This document shows, one piece after another, positions 16,517 through 26,695 of a stretch of 64,000 bases of DNA. The translations under genes were made by a program, and so were the position numbers. Position 1 is the first letter of the stretch; each line of letters opens with the position of its first letter. Where the stretch lies: positions 3,162,001 to 3,226,000 of the forward strand of contig NC_019776.1 in NCBI RefSeq assembly GCF_000317675.1. The letters run 5' to 3'. The DNA is from Cyanobacterium aponinum PCC 10605. Lineage in GTDB: Bacteria; Cyanobacteriota; Cyanobacteriia; Cyanobacteriales; Cyanobacteriaceae. The notes under the pieces are model-generated. The model was given only the letters and a program-made list of their open reading frames with translations. It was not told where the DNA came from and made no database searches.

Positions 16517-17524
16517 ATGGGAACTATTTACATTACTAAAGATGACACTTTTATCGGTAAAATTGACGAAAGAATCCACGTCAAAGCTGATAGAAAACAA
16601 ATTTTAGATGTGCCTTTTATTAAAGTTGATGGTTTAGTTATTTTAGGTCGATCGAACTTTTCACCTGCCTTAGTAGCTGAATTATTAGAAAGAAAAATCC
16701 CTATGAGTTTTTTAACAACTACAGGGAAATATTTAGGAAGATTAGAACCAGAATTAACTAAAAATATTTTTATCAGAAAAGCTCAATGGAAAACAGAAGA
16801 TAACTCAGAAAAAGCCCTTCATATTGTCAAAGGATTTATCAGAGGAAAATTAAAAAATTACCGTAACTTTCTTCAACTCAGAAATAGGCAAAATAACCAT
16901 GAAAAACTAGAAATAAGTATTAACCAAATTCAGGATATTATCGATGGTTTAGAACGTAAAAATAATGTTAACTCTTTAAGAGGTTTGGAGGGTGCTGGAA
17001 GTGCCATTTATTTTAGTTGCTTTAATCTCTTAATCAAAAATAATGAGTTTAGTTTTAATACTCGAAATCGTCGTCCACCAACTGATCCTGTTAACTCTTT
17101 ATTAAGTTTAGGCTATGCTTTACTAAGACACGATATTCAAAGTGCAGTCAATATTGTGGGTTTTGATCCTTATTTAGGTTATCTCCATGTAGCCCATTAT
17201 GGACGACCTGCTTTAGCCTTAGATTTAATGGAAGAATTTAGACCAATTGTAACTGATGCGGTGGTTTTAAATGTAATTAATAATAAAAAAATTACCCCCA
17301 AAGATTTTATAATAGAACCTCTCAGTAACGCTGTTTCTTTAACAAAGGAAGGATTACAAATATTTTTGAGAGCTTATGAAGAAAAAAAACAGTCAAAATT
17401 TAAACATCCCGTTCTAAATCGACAATGTACTTATCAAGAATCCTTTGAAATTCAGGCTCGTTTTTTGGCTAAATATTTAATGGATGAAACAAAACAATAT
17501 CCTCCTTTAATTATAAAAAAATAA
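16517..17524 (+). CDS. cas1: CRISPR integrase Cas1
   Basis: 335 residues. The metal site is intact: E158 in LRGLEGAGS, H224 in GYLHVAHYG, and D236/E239-240 in LALDLMEEFRP. It has the usual N-terminal beta domain and C-terminal helical domain and a normal length. Cas1 integrates new spacers with Cas2. It is 19 bp upstream of cas2. Together with Cas4 it shows that the locus has a complete adaptation module. Confidence 0.96.
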   Translation: MGTIYITKDDTFIGKIDERIHVKADRKQILDVPFIKVDGLVILGRSNFSPALVAELLERKIPMSFLTTTGKYLGRLEPELTKNIFIRKAQWKTEDNSEKALHIVKGFIRGKLKNYRNFLQLRNRQNNHEKLEISINQIQDIIDGLERKNNVNSLRGLEGAGSAIYFSCFNLLIKNNEFSFNTRNRRPPTDPVNSLLSLGYALLRHDIQSAVNIVGFDPYLGYLHVAHYGRPALALDLMEEFRPIVTDAVVLNVINNKKITPKDFIIEPLSNAVSLTKEGLQIFLRAYEEKKQSKFKHPVLNRQCTYQESFEIQARFLAKYLMDETKQYPPLIIKK

Positions 17525-17543
17525 TCATATTTTTAGATTAAAT

Positions 17544-17816
17544 ATGTATATAATTATTAGCTACGATATAAAAGACGATAAAAAAAGAACTAAAATTCAC
17601 AAAATATTAAAATCCTATGGTGAATGGGTGCAATATAGTATTTTTGAGTGTGAACTAACCGAAACTCAGTACGCAAAATTACGTCATCGTCTCTCAAAAT
17701 TAATAAAAGACGATTCTGATAGTATCCGTTTCTATTCTATGTGTAAATGTTGTCAAGGTAAAATAGAACGTATTGGGGGTGAAATGCCAAGGGATAATAC
17801 TATTTTTGTTGTCTAA
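17544..17816 (+). CDS. cas2: CRISPR adaptation protein Cas2
   Basis: 90 residues with the ferredoxin-like Cas2 fold: MYIIISYDIKDDKKRTKIHKIL at the start with D8, and YSIFECELTETQ in the second strand. It forms the central dimer of the Cas1-Cas2 integrase. The gene ends 229 bp before the first repeat, so the array leader lies directly downstream. Confidence 0.96.
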   Translation: MYIIISYDIKDDKKRTKIHKILKSYGEWVQYSIFECELTETQYAKLRHRLSKLIKDDSDSIRFYSMCKCCQGKIERIGGEMPRDNTIFVV

Positions 17817-18045
17817 ATAGCGTAAGGGGTAGGGTGTAAAAAACATAATCGGCTAAAAAATTCATAAAGTCTTTACCCCGTATAGTTTACGAATATTTTA
17901 TTTTCTTATAGCCTTACGCTTCTTTATTTGCAAAGATTTCAGCGATAAAGGGTGGACATTAAAAATGAATTTATTTATAATTGAAGCTAGGCTTACGCGA
18001 TCGCACCTTGAAAACCTTATATTTCAAAGACTTCGATTATGGGCG
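17817..18045 (+). promoter_or_regulatory. CRISPR leader
   Basis: 229 bp between cas2 and the first repeat. It contains a perfect 9-bp inverted repeat (AGCGTAAGG at 17819-17827, CCTTACGCT at 17912-17920) that may mark a small structured element or terminator-like fold after cas2. A second inverted pair, TTGAAA at 18008-18013 and TTTCAA at 18022-18027, lies 18 bp before repeat 1. The intact repeats begin here and the degenerate repeat is at the far end, so this side is the leader and new spacers should enter here. Confidence 0.75.
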
Positions 18046-21000
18046 GTTTAAACTCTAATTAATACCTATAAGGGATTGAAACTGGTTCTTCAAGTTCTGG
18101 CGGTTCTTTGATTTCTGGTTTAAACTCTAATTAATACCTATAAGGGATTGAAACAACAGCAGAACTGCGATAACCAGAAGAAATTATTACAGGTTTAAAC
18201 TCTAATTAATACCTATAAGGGATTGAAACTTCCATAAATTACTAACTACTTTTGTTACAACTAGTTTAAACTCTAATTAATACCTATAAGGGATTGAAAC
18301 TCAGATAACATTTCACTAAAGCCTTTAGCACTGGTGAGTTTAAACTCTAATTAATACCTATAAGGGATTGAAACGGCTTCAGCCCACGTCAAGGCTCTTT
18401 CCCATGTGCCGAGTTTAAACTCTAATTAATACCTATAAGGGATTGAAACTAGAACACCCCATGAGCAAAACCCAATGGAAAAATGTTTAAACTCTAATTA
18501 ATACCTATAAGGGATTGAAACCTACCTCTCTCCATTTATAACCAATGCGAATTTCCGTGTTTAAACTCTAATTAATACCTATAAGGGATTGAAACGCAGT
18601 CGTAGGAAACTGCTTCTAACCAACGATTGTTTAAACTCTAATTAATACCTATAAGGGATTGAAACGCTACTACTGTGCTTTTTTGAGCAACCTCATCGTA
18701 GTTTAAACTCTAATTAATACCTATAAGGGATTGAAACTTTGTTTTCATCATAATAAATAGCTTCATAATTGGTGTTTAAACTCTAATTAATACCTATAAG
18801 GGATTGAAACCAAACAGTGCCTATAGGTTATGCACAACTTGTTAGTTTAAACTCTAATTAATACCTATAAGGGATTGAAACTTCCTCCCAATTATTTAAT
18901 GCGATTCTTCTGGTTGTTTAAACTCTAATTAATACCTATAAGGGATTGAAACAAGTACTCTTGAGACTTCTCTACCAATTCTTTTGTTTAAACTCTAATT
19001 AATACCTATAAGGGATTGAAACATTATCTAAATCTAATAAAGAGTTTGACGATTTTAGTTTAAACTCTAATTAATACCTATAAGGGATTGAAACCACCTC
19101 CAGAAGGCATAGAGCTTAATTTTCTTCCTTTGTTTAAACTCTAATTAATACCTATAAGGGATTGAAACAACCTTCGCCTTCTTTCTCCCCCAATTAAGAT
19201 GCGTTTAAACTCTAATTAATACCTATAAGGGATTGAAACCTATTCCTCCTTTTTATTTCGATTATCATCCTCATGTTTAAACTCTAATTAATACCTATAA
19301 GGGATTGAAACATTTAACAAAATCATTGGAGAATTAAATTATGAGCTGTTTAAACTCTAATTAATACCTATAAGGGATTGAAACAAAGTTTTGTTGCTTC
19401 AAATTTAATTATAATTTAATTATATGGGTTTAAACTCTAATTAATACCTATAAGGGATTGAAACCCAAATCCTTGATTCCCTAGCTGATTAGCTGTATTT
19501 AAAGTTTAAACTCTAATTAATACCTATAAGGGATTGAAACTCTAACTCAATCCCTCAAGGGCAGTCGTCTTGTCAAGTTTAAACTCTAATTAATACCTAT
19601 AAGGGATTGAAACACATTCTGGACAATAATGAATAGCCCAATCACAGTTTAAACTCTAATTAATACCTATAAGGGATTGAAACAATTATGCTACTTTTAA
19701 AGGTTAATTCTAACCATGAGTTTAAACTCTAATTAATACCTATAAGGGATTGAAACAATTTTAAACGAGTTCATTGTGCAAGGGTAAATACCGTTTAAAC
19801 TCTAATTAATACCTATAAGGGATTGAAACGCCCCCCAAAGCAATAGTAGTTTTTTCAATTCTGTTTAAACTCTAATTAATACCTATAAGGGATTGAAACT
19901 TGACTCCAAAAGAAGACGCTCCTTACCCCATTGAGTTTAAACTCTAATTAATACCTATAAGGGATTGAAACCTGATTGTGACGGATTGTGACTAATGTGA
20001 CGGATGGGGTTTAAACTCTAATTAATACCTATAAGGGATTGAAACACCAGAATTTTTCTTTAACCAATTTTCCCCCGAATGTTTAAACTCTAATTAATAC
20101 CTATAAGGGATTGAAACGAAGATAAAATAAATTTGCGCCCAGTGATTGAGGTGTTTAAACTCTAATTAATACCTATAAGGGATTGAAACAGTACAATTAC
20201 TTGATCCCCCACCGAGGGCATGGAGGTTTAAACTCTAATTAATACCTATAAGGGATTGAAACGCTTCATCGGGATTGACCAAACCACAATTATTGTTTAA
20301 ACTCTAATTAATACCTATAAGGGATTGAAACAGACCCTAGACGCTTATTTAAAACTCAATTTAACAGTTTAAACTCTAATTAATACCTATAAGGGATTGA
20401 AACTTTCTTGTCGCATCAGGACATAAAATGTTTCGTGTTTAAACTCTAATTAATACCTATAAGGGATTGAAACTTTTTATTAGTTTTGAATCTCTGTGCT
20501 AATTTACCAGTTTAAACTCTAATTAATACCTATAAGGGATTGAAACATTAATTGGATAGACCATTTCAACCTCCGTATTTGTGTGTTTAAACTCTAATTA
20601 ATACCTATAAGGGATTGAAACGTTCCATATCCTCAACTTGACGAGTAATAGCAGTCCGTTTAAACTCTAATTAATACCTATAAGGGATTGAAACGAGGGC
20701 ATAATCAGGACAATTATCAGGACATACTATGTTTAAACTCTAATTAATACCTATACATTAGTTAGAAGTTAAAGTTGCGTGCAATTTGTCAAGTATATAG
20801 TTACAATTATTAATTATAAGCTCAATTCTTTGCTAACTCTGTCTCTTAAGACTTTTCTCTGTTGACTTGGGTGAGATGGGTCTATTTTTGGGTTTCGATC
20901 GCACTTTTTCATAAATCATAAGAATAACAAATTCTGAGTATTTAGTCTAAGGTAGTCAAATCCGCTAAGTTATGGATAATAAAGGATTAGAGCGATTGTT

Positions 21001-21587
21001 AGTTTTTATAAACAAATCATTGACAAAAATCACTTTTGCTTAACTTCTTACCAATGATACCTATAAGGGATTGAAACCTTTTCCTTTTTTCCTTAATACC
21101 TGAGTAGCCTTATGTTTAAACTCTAATTAATACCTATAAGGGATTGAAACATCGCACACACCCTAATAACTATGAATAAACATGATAGTTTAAACTCTAA
21201 TTAATACCTATAAGGGATTGAAACACCAAGCGAAAAAGATACTCGTCATACCCGTCACCATGTTTAAACTCTAATTAATACCTATAAGGGATTGAAACTA
21301 GCTTTTAATGCATAATTGACACTGCGATCCGTCGTTTAAACTCTAATTAATACCTATAAGGGATTGAAACTACGGAGCGCAATCAAGAGGCAAAACAGCC
21401 GGGACAGTGTTTAAACTCTAATTAATACCTATAAGGGATTGAAACGAGAACACCACCGCCTCATCGGCTGATTGTCGAGCGTTTAAACTCTAATTAATAC
21501 TTATAAGGGATTGAAACGCATTTTCCGTGAATGCGGCAGTCTTGAAAATTGCTAAGGAGTAATTTTGTACTTACAAGGAATTGAAAC
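18046..21587 (+). CRISPR. Type I-D CRISPR array, 45 repeats, interrupted by an insertion
   Basis: The 37-nt repeat begins GTTTAAACTC and ends AAGGGATTGAAAC. I count 37 intact repeats to about 20694, one repeat (38th) split by a 301-bp insertion (20731-21077), six more (starting 21114, 21188, 21262, 21334, 21409, 21481) and a badly degenerate last one ending 21587. That is 44 spacers of roughly 33-43 nt. Repeats are identical apart from number 44 (one C to T) and the last. Degeneracy at the distal end and the adjacent cas2 place the leader at the left. The terminal GATTGAAAC gives the expected crRNA handle. Confidence 0.98.
20747..21065. mobile_element. 301-bp MITE-like insertion inside CRISPR repeat 38, with 9-bp duplication
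   Basis: The inserted DNA (20756-21056) is bounded by imperfect inverted ends: CATTAGTTAGAAGTTAA at left; the complement of the right end is CATTGGTAAGAAGTTAA (15 of 17 match). On each side stands ATACCTATA (20747-20755 and 21057-21065), which occurs once in an intact repeat, so it is a 9-bp target-site duplication. There is no ORF of useful length inside, so it is a non-autonomous element. Precise removal with one duplication copy would restore repeat 38. Confidence 0.9.
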
Positions 21588-21651
21588 GACACTAACGATA
21601 AATTTTCTTTATTCAAATCCTTGGATGTTTACTTAACACTGAGTGGTCATT

Positions 21652-22779
21652 TCACTCATAATTATCATCAACATATTTTTTGATTAAGGCAACCCCTTGT
21701 TTTTGAAATATTTTCTGGCTAATGTATTCATTTGCACCATAAATTTTTAATTTTAAATAGTTTTGAAAACAAAAATTATCAGCCACTATCACAATGGGTA
21801 AAGTTTGATATTCCATCAAGCTACGAACTACTTTGCAAAGTTTTTCTGCTTCTTCATTTCCTGTCTCTAATTGAAAAATTATCAAATCAACTTTTGTCTT
21901 AAAAATATAGTTTAAACTCTCACTTAAGTTATTTGCATTTAAACAAATATAATTTTCCCCTTCTAAAATAATTTCTACTTCTTGTAGCCAATTTTTATTT
22001 TCACTCAGACAAATTACTTTCCTATAATTTTTTTTCTTTATTTCCCCTTGATTTACCGCATAACGATTAATCATTTTAATTAAATTTTGTTGGCAATAAG
22101 GGTAAATTAATTCTGCAACATTTATTATACTTTTATTAGCAAAACGAGATAATTGTAACAAAGAAGTTTGACCATCTATTTTATGATTAAATTTAACACT
22201 TAAATCTTGATTGATTAATTCTTCCTTATCTGAATAGCTGATGATAGGACATTGCAATGGAGATTGAAAATAATGGCTTAACTTATGCCACTGATATAAA
22301 TCTTCTATTACTTTTGGTAAAATATCCTCTAATTTAAAGAAAAAGTTTAAGGGTTGTAAACTAAAATTGTCCTGCCAAATGAAGTTACCTTGCCGTAAAT
22401 TCATTACTTGAAAAATAACTTCTTCAATAATTTTATTTGCAATATTTTTTTGTTGCTCAAAAGATAAATAATTGTATTTAATTAATATTAACAATCCTTC
22501 ATATTCAACAATACTATTAGACTTATTTATTTCATCTCGAATAAATTTAACATTGTTTTGTAATTCATAAGGAGTTAAATATTGTTTAAGTCTGGTTAGT
22601 GTAGAAGAATTTTCATCTCCTGCGAAGATAATATAACCTTGATATATAAATATAAAATAAAAAATAGGGGTGAGGAAAACATCATATTTTTTTTCAATTA
22701 ATAGCAAACCAGTTTTTTTTTGATTAGCTAGAAAGTTCAATAGAGAATTAACATCTATTTCCTGTAAGTTGCCATACAT
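21652..22779 (-). CDS. PatA-like response regulator (DUF4388 plus degenerate receiver)
   Basis: 375 residues from the ATG at 22779, chosen because the longer frame overlaps the neighbouring gene by over 100 bp. The N-terminal DUF4388 (about 1-110: GNLQEIDVNSLLNFLANQKKTGLLLIE) is followed by a helical middle. A C-terminal receiver-like domain (about 255-375) has the usual hydrophobic core LIIFQLETG, but the phospho-acceptor Asp is replaced in this segment. This is the plan of cyanobacterial PatA/PixG regulators that act in motility or phototaxis. It follows a 74-residue gene after 11 bp. Confidence 0.75.
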   Translation of the reverse strand: MYGNLQEIDVNSLLNFLANQKKTGLLLIEKKYDVFLTPIFYFIFIYQGYIIFAGDENSSTLTRLKQYLTPYELQNNVKFIRDEINKSNSIVEYEGLLILIKYNYLSFEQQKNIANKIIEEVIFQVMNLRQGNFIWQDNFSLQPLNFFFKLEDILPKVIEDLYQWHKLSHYFQSPLQCPIISYSDKEELINQDLSVKFNHKIDGQTSLLQLSRFANKSIINVAELIYPYCQQNLIKMINRYAVNQGEIKKKNYRKVICLSENKNWLQEVEIILEGENYICLNANNLSESLNYIFKTKVDLIIFQLETGNEEAEKLCKVVRSLMEYQTLPIVIVADNFCFQNYLKLKIYGANEYISQKIFQKQGVALIKKYVDDNYE

Positions 22780-22789
22780 AAAAAGTTTT

Positions 22790-23014
22790 TTAATTTTCTG
22801 ATTCGATCTGATGAATGGGAATAAAATTTTCCCACGGAAGTAAAATTGGACGTTTAGTAAATAATAGTTGACCTCGATGAGTTTTGCGATTAATAGCAAC
22901 CCCAATGGGCGGTTTACTTAATTTAACGTGAAAGTAGCGATAAGTGTTATAAATTTCACGGGCAGATTTCAGCAAATTTGGGTCTAACAATTCAGGAACT
23001 CCATTTTTCATCAT
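22790..23014 (-). CDS. Small conserved cyanobacterial protein (74 aa)
   Basis: 74 residues, starting at 23014 or at the next ATG (23011). I do not recognise a named family. It is mixed in character, with MKNGVPELLDPNLLKSAREIY at the start and many basic residues in the middle (INRKTHRGQLLFTKRP). It is 11 bp upstream of the PatA-like gene on the same strand and probably transcribed with it. No membrane segment or signal peptide is seen. Confidence 0.6.
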   Translation of the reverse strand: MMKNGVPELLDPNLLKSAREIYNTYRYFHVKLSKPPIGVAINRKTHRGQLLFTKRPILLPWENFIPIHQIESEN

Positions 23015-23447
23015 ATTTTCTTGTTTATCTTCAAAGTATATATCTATTTTTATATCGATTCTTTTATTAATATATTAGTTAAAATTTGTTTTGGTTAACC
23101 TAACTTTTGAGCATATCTTTCAGAATAATTATATTTTTAGCTTATAAAAGAATTAGATTTATCAAAAAAAATTGGGTTTAAAGCCTTGCCCTTTTAGAGT
23201 GACTTTAAACAATAAAAGGCAATTAGCCTACTCTCTGAATCTTATCCTTCTAATAAAATATCGCACTACTTCCGTTTGATTTCTCCCCGTTTGCTCACAA
23301 TATATATAACTTTAACTTTTCTCTTTCTTGCACTATTATCAATATCGAACTCAGACAAACTAAGATACTGTAATAAGTAGTGTTTATGAAATAAAAAACC
23401 TCTAGCCTTTAGCCAGAGGAGTAATAAAATATAAAATTGAATAATGC
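23015..23447. other. Intergenic region
   Basis: 433 bp, AT-rich, without a credible ORF. It carries the promoter of the 74-aa gene at its left end and the terminator of the omp85 gene at its right. No repeat or known motif was recognised in the middle part. Confidence 0.5.
23393..23419 (-). terminator. Rho-independent terminator of the omp85 operon
   Basis: On the minus strand CCTCTGGC and GCTAGAGG form an 8-bp stem (one G-T pair) with a 5-nt loop, followed directly by six T. It lies 29 bp after the omp85 stop codon. Confidence 0.85.
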
Positions 23448-25727
23448 TTAAAACTTTTCACCGATACCAAAGTGAATACGGCTATCACCTTCATCATTAA
23501 TAGCATAATCAATACGAATGGGTCCTACAGGAGATTGAACTCTGACTCCTAAACCATAGCCAAAACCATCACCATTTAAGCCCCGAACCTCAGCCGGCCT
23601 ACCTATTACTGCTCCTCCAGAGCCTAAAGTAGTGCCATAGTCAAAGAATAATGCACCGCCAACAAAAGAAATAATTGGGAAGCGATATTCCGCAGTAGCT
23701 TGAAAGTACGATCGCCCATTTCCTAAATCACCTTCTCCATAGCCTCTGACAGAATTACTACCACCGATAACAAAGGCTTCGTAGGGGGGCAAGTCACCGA
23801 AAACAGTACCGCCTTGGAAGTTAAAAGCAAGGGTTTGAGGACCTTCAGTAAAGTCAAAATCAATGAGTTTTAGAGGAATGTAATAACTATAACTAGCACG
23901 AACACGATTGAATAATATACCTGTACCCGGAATAGTCTGTTCTGTTCCTAAAAGTAGTAAACTACCGCTAGTTGGTGTTAAACCATTATTACGAGTGTCT
24001 TGAGACACATTAAAACGCCAAGTAATTAAATCATCAACACCACTGGCATTATAAGCCAATTTTTGACGACCAAAGGCTTCTCCCGAACGAGGAGAAAGGT
24101 CCCCGTCTGCGTCTTGAACTTCAATGTGTTGATATTGTAGCCCTGTACTTAATACCCACTCAGCCGGGGAAAAAGGATCTTCAGCAATGGGTCTGGAGAA
24201 AGAAATACCAGCACCAGTACGAACAACTCTAGGACTATCATTATTCACTTCTGTGCGGATTGTCTCGGTGTCTGTACCATCATAAACGAGAGAAATAGAG
24301 CGACGACGGAAAATGTTACCAGTGTAAGATGTACGGTAAGGATCTCCTGCAATCCAAGGATCTTGATAGCTTAAATCGAAAAGAAGTTCTCTTTCCCCTA
24401 ATTGGAATTCAGCCCCAATAGTCTGGTTATTTCCGCCAAGGTTTCTTTCTTGATAACTAACTGTACCAAAAATACCACTAGTGGAACTAATACCAGCCCC
24501 TGCCGCAAGAGAGCCAGTATTTGTTTCGACAATTTCCACATTCATGACCACTTCTGAGGGGTCTTCCGCAGGACTAAAGGAAAGTTTGACATCTTCAAAA
24601 ATCCCTAACCCGAAGACTCTTTGTAAGTCTTGTTGTGCAGTTCTTCGGTTAAAAATATCTCCCGGTTTGAGCTTCATTTCTCTGGTGACAATAAAATCTC
24701 TTGTCCTACCATTAGTTTCTTCTTGTTCGGAGTTAAAAAATTTAACTTGAATATCGGCGATTTGCCCTTCTGCGATAACGAGAGTAACAACTCCTTCTTC
24801 GCTGATTTGGGGTGCTCCAACTACTTGTGCTAGGTCATAACCGTTATCGGTGTACCATTTATTTAATTCTGTAATGCCTTCTTGTAAGTCCCGCAGATTA
24901 AGAATTTGCCCATACTGTTCTGCAAAGGCTTCATTAATTACTTCGGGGGGTAATAGACTTTGTTCATCAGTTTTTTCAGGTAGAGTTTGAATTTCTACTT
25001 TTTGTAAAACTGGATTTGCTTCAACTTGATAAGTAATTCTGACCCCATATTGAGTATCTTCTGGGGTTACTCGAACGTTACGAAAAAAGCCTGTGGCGTA
25101 GATAGCGTTAATGTCTTCTTGTAAACGAGAGCGGGTTGTAGTACGTCCGGGGGTTGTACGAATGGTATTGTAAACTAGATCAGTAAGTTCAGGATCAACC
25201 CCTGTAACTAAAACTTCAGAAACTAAGACTCTGGGTTCTTGGGGGGTTTCATTTTGAGGAGAATTTGGCGTTGATGGGGGTTGATTTTCTTGTTGACTTT
25301 CTTGAGTATCTGGAGAGGTGGTTGTGTCTGTTTGAGATAATAAGTTTTGGGCGAGATATGAAGATGAGTCTTTGATAATTTTATCTTCGTTCAGGGGTTC
25401 AGTGGGATAAGTTACAGGAATAGAAAGATGAGGAGTTTCAGGGTCATGGGAAAATAACTGAGGAGATTTTTTTTCTGTTTCTGCTAAAGCCTTTAGGGGA
25501 GTCGTAACACTAATGAGAGATAGCAGTGTAAGAGTAAGGGGTTTTGACCATAGGGATTTAGGCTTTATATGAAAGATTGTTTGCTGGGGGATTTTTGTTG
25601 TAAGCAAGGAGGGATTTTCGACTATATTTTTTTTGTTCGCTGTGATACTGACACCCTCTTTTTGTGCCTGTGTCAAACCCAGACTTATTGTCTTTAAATA
25701 ATTCTTACTGTTTTTGTTCACTGCCAC
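23448..25727 (-). CDS. bamA: Cyanobacterial Omp85/BamA outer membrane assembly protein
   Basis: 759 residues from a GTG start. After a variable N-terminus, a signal-like hydrophobic stretch lies at about 64-82 (LTLTLLSLISVTTPLKALA). A Pro/Gln-rich linker leads to three POTRA repeats (about 170-400), then a 16-stranded beta-barrel ending in Phe (FGIGEKF). The RGYGEGDLGNGRSYF segment is the conserved loop of the barrel. It inserts beta-barrel proteins into the outer membrane and is homologous to chloroplast Toc75. It is 33 bp downstream of purC. Confidence 0.92.
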   Translation of the reverse strand: MAVNKNSKNYLKTISLGLTQAQKEGVSITANKKNIVENPSLLTTKIPQQTIFHIKPKSLWSKPLTLTLLSLISVTTPLKALAETEKKSPQLFSHDPETPHLSIPVTYPTEPLNEDKIIKDSSSYLAQNLLSQTDTTTSPDTQESQQENQPPSTPNSPQNETPQEPRVLVSEVLVTGVDPELTDLVYNTIRTTPGRTTTRSRLQEDINAIYATGFFRNVRVTPEDTQYGVRITYQVEANPVLQKVEIQTLPEKTDEQSLLPPEVINEAFAEQYGQILNLRDLQEGITELNKWYTDNGYDLAQVVGAPQISEEGVVTLVIAEGQIADIQVKFFNSEQEETNGRTRDFIVTREMKLKPGDIFNRRTAQQDLQRVFGLGIFEDVKLSFSPAEDPSEVVMNVEIVETNTGSLAAGAGISSTSGIFGTVSYQERNLGGNNQTIGAEFQLGERELLFDLSYQDPWIAGDPYRTSYTGNIFRRRSISLVYDGTDTETIRTEVNNDSPRVVRTGAGISFSRPIAEDPFSPAEWVLSTGLQYQHIEVQDADGDLSPRSGEAFGRQKLAYNASGVDDLITWRFNVSQDTRNNGLTPTSGSLLLLGTEQTIPGTGILFNRVRASYSYYIPLKLIDFDFTEGPQTLAFNFQGGTVFGDLPPYEAFVIGGSNSVRGYGEGDLGNGRSYFQATAEYRFPIISFVGGALFFDYGTTLGSGGAVIGRPAEVRGLNGDGFGYGLGVRVQSPVGPIRIDYAINDEGDSRIHFGIGEKF

Positions 25728-25760
25728 ACACCAAATGTTAATTATTTGTTTTTAAATATA

Positions 25761-26507
25761 CTAGCTATTTTTGAGTTTTTCAATTTGTGTTAAAACTCTT
25801 TGTTGCACCTCTTGATAGGCGGATTCTATTTTGCCTAAGTCTTGGCGAAAACGATCTTTATCTAGGACTCTTTTTTGTTTGTCTTGTTCCAATTCATCCC
25901 ATAAACGGCAAGTATCGGGACTAATTTCATCGGCTAAAATAATGTTGTTTTCTGAATCAAAGCCGAACTCTAGTTTAAAATCGACGAGGGTAATTTGGCA
26001 ACTCTGGAAAAATTCTTGTAGGTGTTGATTAATTTGTAAGGCGTATTGTTTTAGTTGCTCTATTTGTTCTGAAGGTATAATGTTAAGGATTGAGAGGCGA
26101 TCGCGCGTTAGTAAAGGATCTCCCAATTCATCGTTTTTGAGGTAAAATTCCACGAGGGGGAAAGGCAATTTTTCACCTTGATTTAATCCCGTTTGTTTAC
26201 ATAAACTTCCTGCGGCGATATTTCTAACTACTACTTCAAGGGGAATAATTTTAACGGCTTTGACCAACATTTCACGGGAGGAGGGCTGATCAATAAAATG
26301 CGTGGGAATACCTTTAGATTCCAACCACTTTAGCAGGGCGGATGAAACTGTACAGTTGATTTCTCCTTTACCGACTATTGTTCCTTTTTTTTGGGCATTG
26401 AAAGCGGTGGCATCATCTTTGAAATAAGTTAAGTATTCTTGCTCTTTTTCTGTAGCATAGACAATTTTGGCTTTTCCTTCATATAATTTTTGAGCCGATG
26501 TTGACAT
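25761..26507 (-). CDS. purC: Phosphoribosylaminoimidazole-succinocarboxamide synthase
   Basis: 248 residues, the normal bacterial length. Typical features are KLYEGKAKIVYAT at the start, SSREMLVKAVKIIPLEVVVRNIAAGS in the middle (PRO-R-N-x-A signature) and DEISPDTCRLWD near the end. It joins aspartate to CAIR in purine synthesis. It lies 33 bp before omp85 on the same strand, an arrangement that probably makes one transcript. Confidence 0.96.
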   Translation of the reverse strand: MSTSAQKLYEGKAKIVYATEKEQEYLTYFKDDATAFNAQKKGTIVGKGEINCTVSSALLKWLESKGIPTHFIDQPSSREMLVKAVKIIPLEVVVRNIAAGSLCKQTGLNQGEKLPFPLVEFYLKNDELGDPLLTRDRLSILNIIPSEQIEQLKQYALQINQHLQEFFQSCQITLVDFKLEFGFDSENNIILADEISPDTCRLWDELEQDKQKRVLDKDRFRQDLGKIESAYQEVQQRVLTQIEKLKNS

Positions 26508-26695
26508 AGTTAAAAATCATCCTAGACAAATAAATCCAAATATTACCTTATCATAATTAGCGATTTGAGGAATGGAGATTTCACTGTTCAGGGGAGGGGG
26601 AGATTAGGTGATAAGGGGAGGGGTGAGAGGAGGAAGTAGGGGCGAATGGCCATTCGCCCGTACATGAGTTATTATTCACTATTCACTATTCACTG
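26508..26695. other. Divergent intergenic region with palindromic repeat
   Basis: Space between the divergent purC and holB genes. It contains GA-rich repeat text and, at 26640-26659, the perfect palindrome GGGCGAATGGCCATTCGCCC. The same palindrome with similar flanks lies at 29672-29691. Confidence 0.6.
26640..26659. repeat. 20-bp palindromic dispersed repeat, copy 1
   Basis: Perfect palindrome, followed by GTACATGAGTTA. Copy 2 at 29672 is followed by GTACAGGAGTTA. The shared flanks show it is a dispersed repeat and not a chance site. Confidence 0.8.

Noticed and set aside
18083-21550. Self-targeting spacers against this window
   Set aside because: Reading the spacers against the window gave no convincing long match; a database search would be needed for real targets.
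24481-24833. Plus-strand ORFs inside omp85
   Set aside because: Antisense shadows of a well-supported POTRA-encoding region.
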